Origin: an uncultured SAR86 cluster bacterium
GTDB lineage: Bacteria; Pseudomonadota; Gammaproteobacteria; Magnimaribacterales; D2472
DNA: 47,561 nt
Assembly (NCBI GenBank): GCA_902517505.1
Contig: CABYCL010000006.1
Location: 1 to 47,561 of the forward strand
Direction: 5' to 3'
Under the pieces are notes generated by a model. The model was not told where the DNA came from and did no database searches. It saw only the letters and a list, made by a program, of their open reading frames with translations. Below, piece after piece: positions 42,048-47,561 of this stretch. A program made the translations under genes and the position numbers. The stretch's first letter is position 1; the number at the start of each line of letters is the position of its first letter.

Positions 42048-42057
42048 GAATATTTAA

Positions 42058-44740
<2,683 letters not shown>

Positions 44741-44744
<4 letters not shown>

Positions 44745-45616
44745 TCACCCCAAAGCCTTATAAGCCCTTCCTGTGTGCAAGATGCAATTAACTTTCCATC
44801 CCTAGAAAAAATGGAACCTCTAGAAAAACCACGAGCATTTCTAGTTATTGGGCTCTCCATTGTGTACAAAAACCAACCATCTAGATCCACATTTCTATGA
44901 AACCACATAGCATGATCAAGACTAGCGTTCTGAAAATTTTTAGTTAAGAAATTAACTCCTACAGAATTATTTGCAGCTCCTAAAAGACCCATATCTGATA
45001 TATACAAAAGAAAGGCCTGTTGAGTTATCTGATCTTCAGGAATACTTCCTTCAGCTTTTATCCAGGTGTTTTTATATGGTGGCATTCTTTTGGGATTAAA
45101 ATAACTTTGTTCTTCAACTGGTCTCATCTCAATCTCTTTTTGTCTAATAAACATAGGCATATCTTCTATCTTCATGTTTAATTCTTTTAAAGCCTCTTCC
45201 CTTACTTCCATCTCACTCTTTAATGTTTCAGGCTCAGGGACTTTTGGCATCTCAATTTGATGTTCTAGTCCTTTTTCTCTTTTTTGGAAAGATATAGAAC
45301 AATTAAATATCGCTTCACCATCCTGAAGAGCTTTTACAGTCCTGGTTGTAAAACTTTTGCCATCTCTAATTCTGTCTACGGTGAAAGTTATAGGTTTTTT
45401 CATATCTCCTGGTCTTAAGAAATAAGAATGGAAAGAGTGTGCAAAATGCTCTACATCAACAGTTTTGTATGCAGCAATCAATGTTTGTGCCATGACTTGG
45501 CCTCCAAAGATTCTTTTATAGCCAACATTTCTACCAGTCCAGCTAAAAATATCTCTATCAATTCCATCTAGCTCAAATAAACCAAGAGTTCTTTTTAATG
45601 CGGTTTTGTTATTCAT
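44741..45616 (-). CDS. tesB: Acyl-CoA thioesterase II
   Basis: 291 aa, the length of E. coli TesB. Two hotdog domains: GRNVGYKRIFGGQVMAQTLIAA near the N-terminus, and LDHAMWFHRNVDLDGWFLYTM with the family's catalytic Asp, ending SCTQEGLIRL with the catalytic Gln. It hydrolyses acyl-CoA. Starts 2 nt after the upstream SDR gene's stop, so they form a two-gene operon possibly concerned with lipid turnover. Confidence 0.95.
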
Positions 45617-45618
45617 TT

Positions 45619-46374
45619 TTAGGTTGCGCTTAGTCCACCATCTACCACTAACTCGGTGCCTGTAATAAAAGATGATTCATCTGATGCTAAAAAAACAGCA
45701 GCATTGGCAATATCTATTGGCTCAGCCAATTTTCTAAGTGGTATTTGTTTAACTAATTTTTCTTCAATATTTCTTTCAGGAGCTGAATCGATCATACTTT
45801 GAACCATTGCTGTTCTTGTAAATACAGGATGAATAGAATTACATCTGACAAGATTTGTAGATTTTGCGCAATGAAGTGCAACAGACTTGGATAAATGCCT
45901 AACTGCGGCTTTTGAAGAATTATATGCAGACATGTTGTGTGAGGCGACAATACCAGACATCGAAGAAATATTAATTATTGAGCCATTGCCAGACTTTCTC
46001 ATCAATGGTAAAGAGAATTTACATCCCAAAAAAACAGAGTCTAAATTCACACTATGGACTAGATGCCAAGATTCTAAGTAAGTTTCTTCAACATCACCTC
46101 CCCCACCAATACCTGCATTGTTGACTAATATATTCAACGAACCAGTATTTTTTTCAATATTCAAGATTGTCTCTTTCCACTGATCTTCTTTTGTGACATC
46201 AAGAGTCATATATTCACATGAAAGTTCCTCTGCTGTTTTAACTAAAGATTCTTCATTAATGTCTGTGATTATTATATTTGCGCCTTGAGAGATCATGGAT
46301 CTTGCCATTTCTTTTCCCAAACCCTGGGCCGCTCCAGTGATTAATCCAACTTTATTTTTTAGTCTTCCTGACAT
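45619..46374 (-). CDS. Short-chain dehydrogenase/reductase
   Basis: 251 aa classical SDR. Cofactor motif GLITGAAQGLGKEMA (about residues 10-24) with Asp at the end of beta 2 (IIITDINEES), which favours NAD; NNAGIGGGG; catalytic Ser in INISSMSGI; and YNSSK (Y-x3-K). C-terminal ASDESSFITGTELVVDGG is typical. Substrate unknown; similarity in style to cyclopentanol/hydroxysteroid dehydrogenases. Transcribed with tesB from the 106-nt gap shared with cobS. Confidence 0.88.
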   Translation of the reverse strand: MSGRLKNKVGLITGAAQGLGKEMARSMISQGANIIITDINEESLVKTAEELSCEYMTLDVTKEDQWKETILNIEKNTGSLNILVNNAGIGGGGDVEETYLESWHLVHSVNLDSVFLGCKFSLPLMRKSGNGSIINISSMSGIVASHNMSAYNSSKAAVRHLSKSVALHCAKSTNLVRCNSIHPVFTRTAMVQSMIDSAPERNIEEKLVKQIPLRKLAEPIDIANAAVFLASDESSFITGTELVVDGGLSAT

Positions 46375-46480
46375 AATTTAATATAGTAGTTAAAATGACA
46401 TCTTACATTGTTTACAAAAAAACTAGAACTTTAAACCCTCAAAAGGTAGGATATGCAGTCCGAAAAAGAACTTTTTAAAA

Positions 46481-47461
46481 ATGGTTATAAATACAGAAAT
46501 AGAATTACCAAAAAAACCTGACAGCAAAGTCGAGGTTGCTGATACGTTTAATATTGATTCAAAAATAACAGTAAAGGCATTTAAAGAAAAAAATGCCTGG
46601 GTACCCGAAATTGATAACTCATATGTTTTTGACAAAGATACAACGCTTTCGATATTAGCTGGTTTTGAACATAACAGAAGAGTAATGATCCAAGGTTTTC
46701 ATGGAACAGGAAAATCTACACATATTGAACAAGTAGCTGCAAGACTTAATTGGCCTTGCGTTAGAATTAATCTTGATAGTCATATAAGTAGAATAGATCT
46801 TCTTGGGAAGGATGCTATAAAACTAAATGATGGTAAGCAAATTACTGAATTTCAGGAGGGGCTTCTACCTTGGTCTATTCAAAATCCAGTTGCTCTTGTT
46901 TTTGACGAATATGATGCAGGTCGTCCCGATGTCATGTTTGTTATTCAAAGAATATTAGAAGTAGAAGGTAAACTTACTTTACTAGACCAAAATAAAATTA
47001 TTAACCCTCACCCAGCCTTTAGATTATTCGCAACAACAAATACTGTTGGGTTAGGAGATATGACTGGTCTTTATCATGGCACTCAACAGATTAACCAGGG
47101 TCAAATGGATAGATGGCACATATTATCAACATTAAATTATTTAAATCCCATGCAAGAATTGAAAGTAGTAACATCAAAATTAACTAGTCTCAAGGGAGCA
47201 AAAAATCAAGAAATCATTAAAAATATGATTAAGCTAGCTAACCTGACAAGAACAGGATTTGCTAATGGTGATATCTCAACACTTATGTCTCCTAGAACAG
47301 TAATATCATGGGGTCAGAATTTTAAGATCTTTAAAGATCTTGTTTCATCATTTAAATTAACTTTTCTCAATAAATGTGATGACATAGAAAAATCAATTAT
47401 CTCAGAGTACTTTCAAAGATGCTTTGATATTGAAATAGAAAACGAATCAACAAATACCTAA
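46481..47461 (+). CDS. cobS: Cobaltochelatase-type AAA+ ATPase CobS
   Basis: 326 aa. Walker A GFHGTGKSTHIEQVAARLNW (about residues 69-88), Walker B ALVFDEYDAGRPDV, sensor-type FATTNTVGLGDMTGLYHGTQ. The close spacing of these motifs and NLDSHISRIDLLGKDAI match alphaproteobacterial CobS. In aerobic B12 synthesis CobS-CobT power cobalt insertion by CobN. The next gene is cobT. No cobN or other corrin gene is in view, and CobST is rare in gammaproteobacteria, so either transfer or a different chelatase/remodelling job is possible. Confidence 0.88.
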   Translation: MVINTEIELPKKPDSKVEVADTFNIDSKITVKAFKEKNAWVPEIDNSYVFDKDTTLSILAGFEHNRRVMIQGFHGTGKSTHIEQVAARLNWPCVRINLDSHISRIDLLGKDAIKLNDGKQITEFQEGLLPWSIQNPVALVFDEYDAGRPDVMFVIQRILEVEGKLTLLDQNKIINPHPAFRLFATTNTVGLGDMTGLYHGTQQINQGQMDRWHILSTLNYLNPMQELKVVTSKLTSLKGAKNQEIIKNMIKLANLTRTGFANGDISTLMSPRTVISWGQNFKIFKDLVSSFKLTFLNKCDDIEKSIISEYFQRCFDIEIENESTNT

Positions 47462-47467
47462 TTTTTA

Positions 47468-47561
47468 ATGGGTTGGACAAAAAATAGAGAAAGATTACAT
47501 GAGGCTGCGGTTTCAACTGTAAAAGCAATATCAAAGAACAAAAAAATTACTTCTAATACTG
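47468..47561 (+). CDS. cobT: Cobaltochelatase CobT-like, N-terminal fragment
   Basis: Starts with ATG 6 nt after cobS and runs off the right edge after 31 codons. The peptide (MGWTKNRERLHEAAVSTVKA and on) resembles the start of CobT, where a helix ending in TxRAIA precedes the VWA-bearing remainder. The match is short and context carries most of the weight; the C-terminal VWA/MIDAS domain cannot be seen. Confidence 0.7.
   Translation, partial: MGWTKNRERLHEAAVSTVKAISKNKKITSNT

Overview
The window is gene-dense, AT-rich DNA (roughly one third G+C by eye) from a streamlined gammaproteobacterium. The gene orders point there: xseB-ispA-dxs, glyA-nrdR-ribD-ribB-ribH-nusB, purA-hflC-hflK-miaA, ilvE next to a surface-polysaccharide locus ending in waaA, algC-slmA, and mrcA-aroK-aroB-gltB-gltD-hemE, which resembles Pseudomonas order. 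SlmA and a DnaT-type primosomal protein are also gammaproteobacterial. Small intergenic gaps (largest 184 nt), few Shine-Dalgarno sites and several TTG/GTG starts suggest a marine SAR86-like lineage; that placement is inference. I saw no rRNA, tRNA, insertion sequence, CRISPR, prophage block or convincing intrinsic terminator, and no gene-free stretch longer than 300 bases.

Layout. 1-1430 (minus): start of rluB, scpB, scpA. 1615-11024 (plus): aroG-type DAHP synthase, a DnaT-like protein with two DnaT domains, a lambda P-like helicase loader, an RND efflux pair, xseB, ispA, dxs. 11002-14933 (minus): pgpA, a short GlpD-like oxidoreductase, thiL, a thiolase and a small LETM1-like protein. 14966-20300 (plus): nth, glyA, nrdR, ribD, ribB(X), ribH, nusB. 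20293-25993 (minus): purA, hflC, hflK, miaA, glnB, waaA. 26040-27511 (plus): lipid A acyltransferase and a methyltransferase. 27497-31420 (minus): an (alpha/alpha)6-like protein, a methyltransferase, a glycosyltransferase and ilvE. 31483-33426 (plus): algC-like, slmA. 33423-35861 (minus): mrcA. 35962-37532 (plus): aroK, aroB. 37529-41965 (minus): gltB. 42058-44744 (plus): gltD, hemE. 44741-46374 (minus): tesB and an SDR. 46481-47561 (plus): cobS and the start of cobT.

Functionally the window covers chromosome segregation and replication initiation (scpAB, DnaT/P-like loader, slmA), aromatic precursors (aroG, aroK, aroB), isoprenoids (ispA, dxs), riboflavin, nitrogen assimilation (glnB, gltB, gltD) and envelope building (waaA, acyltransferase, glycosyltransferase locus, mrcA).

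Most unusual points: (1) gltB is turned away from gltD, and GltD carries an extra ~75-residue N-terminus resembling the arm-type DNA-binding domain of tyrosine integrases, with an inverted repeat in the shared promoter gap; (2) a chromosomal DnaT-DnaT plus lambda P-like loader pair; (3) all six convergent gene pairs overlap at their 3' ends, three of them sharing a TTAA that makes both stop codons; (4) an LPS-core-type locus with no recognisable heptosyltransferase; (5) cobaltochelatase-type cobS/cobT without other B12 genes in view.
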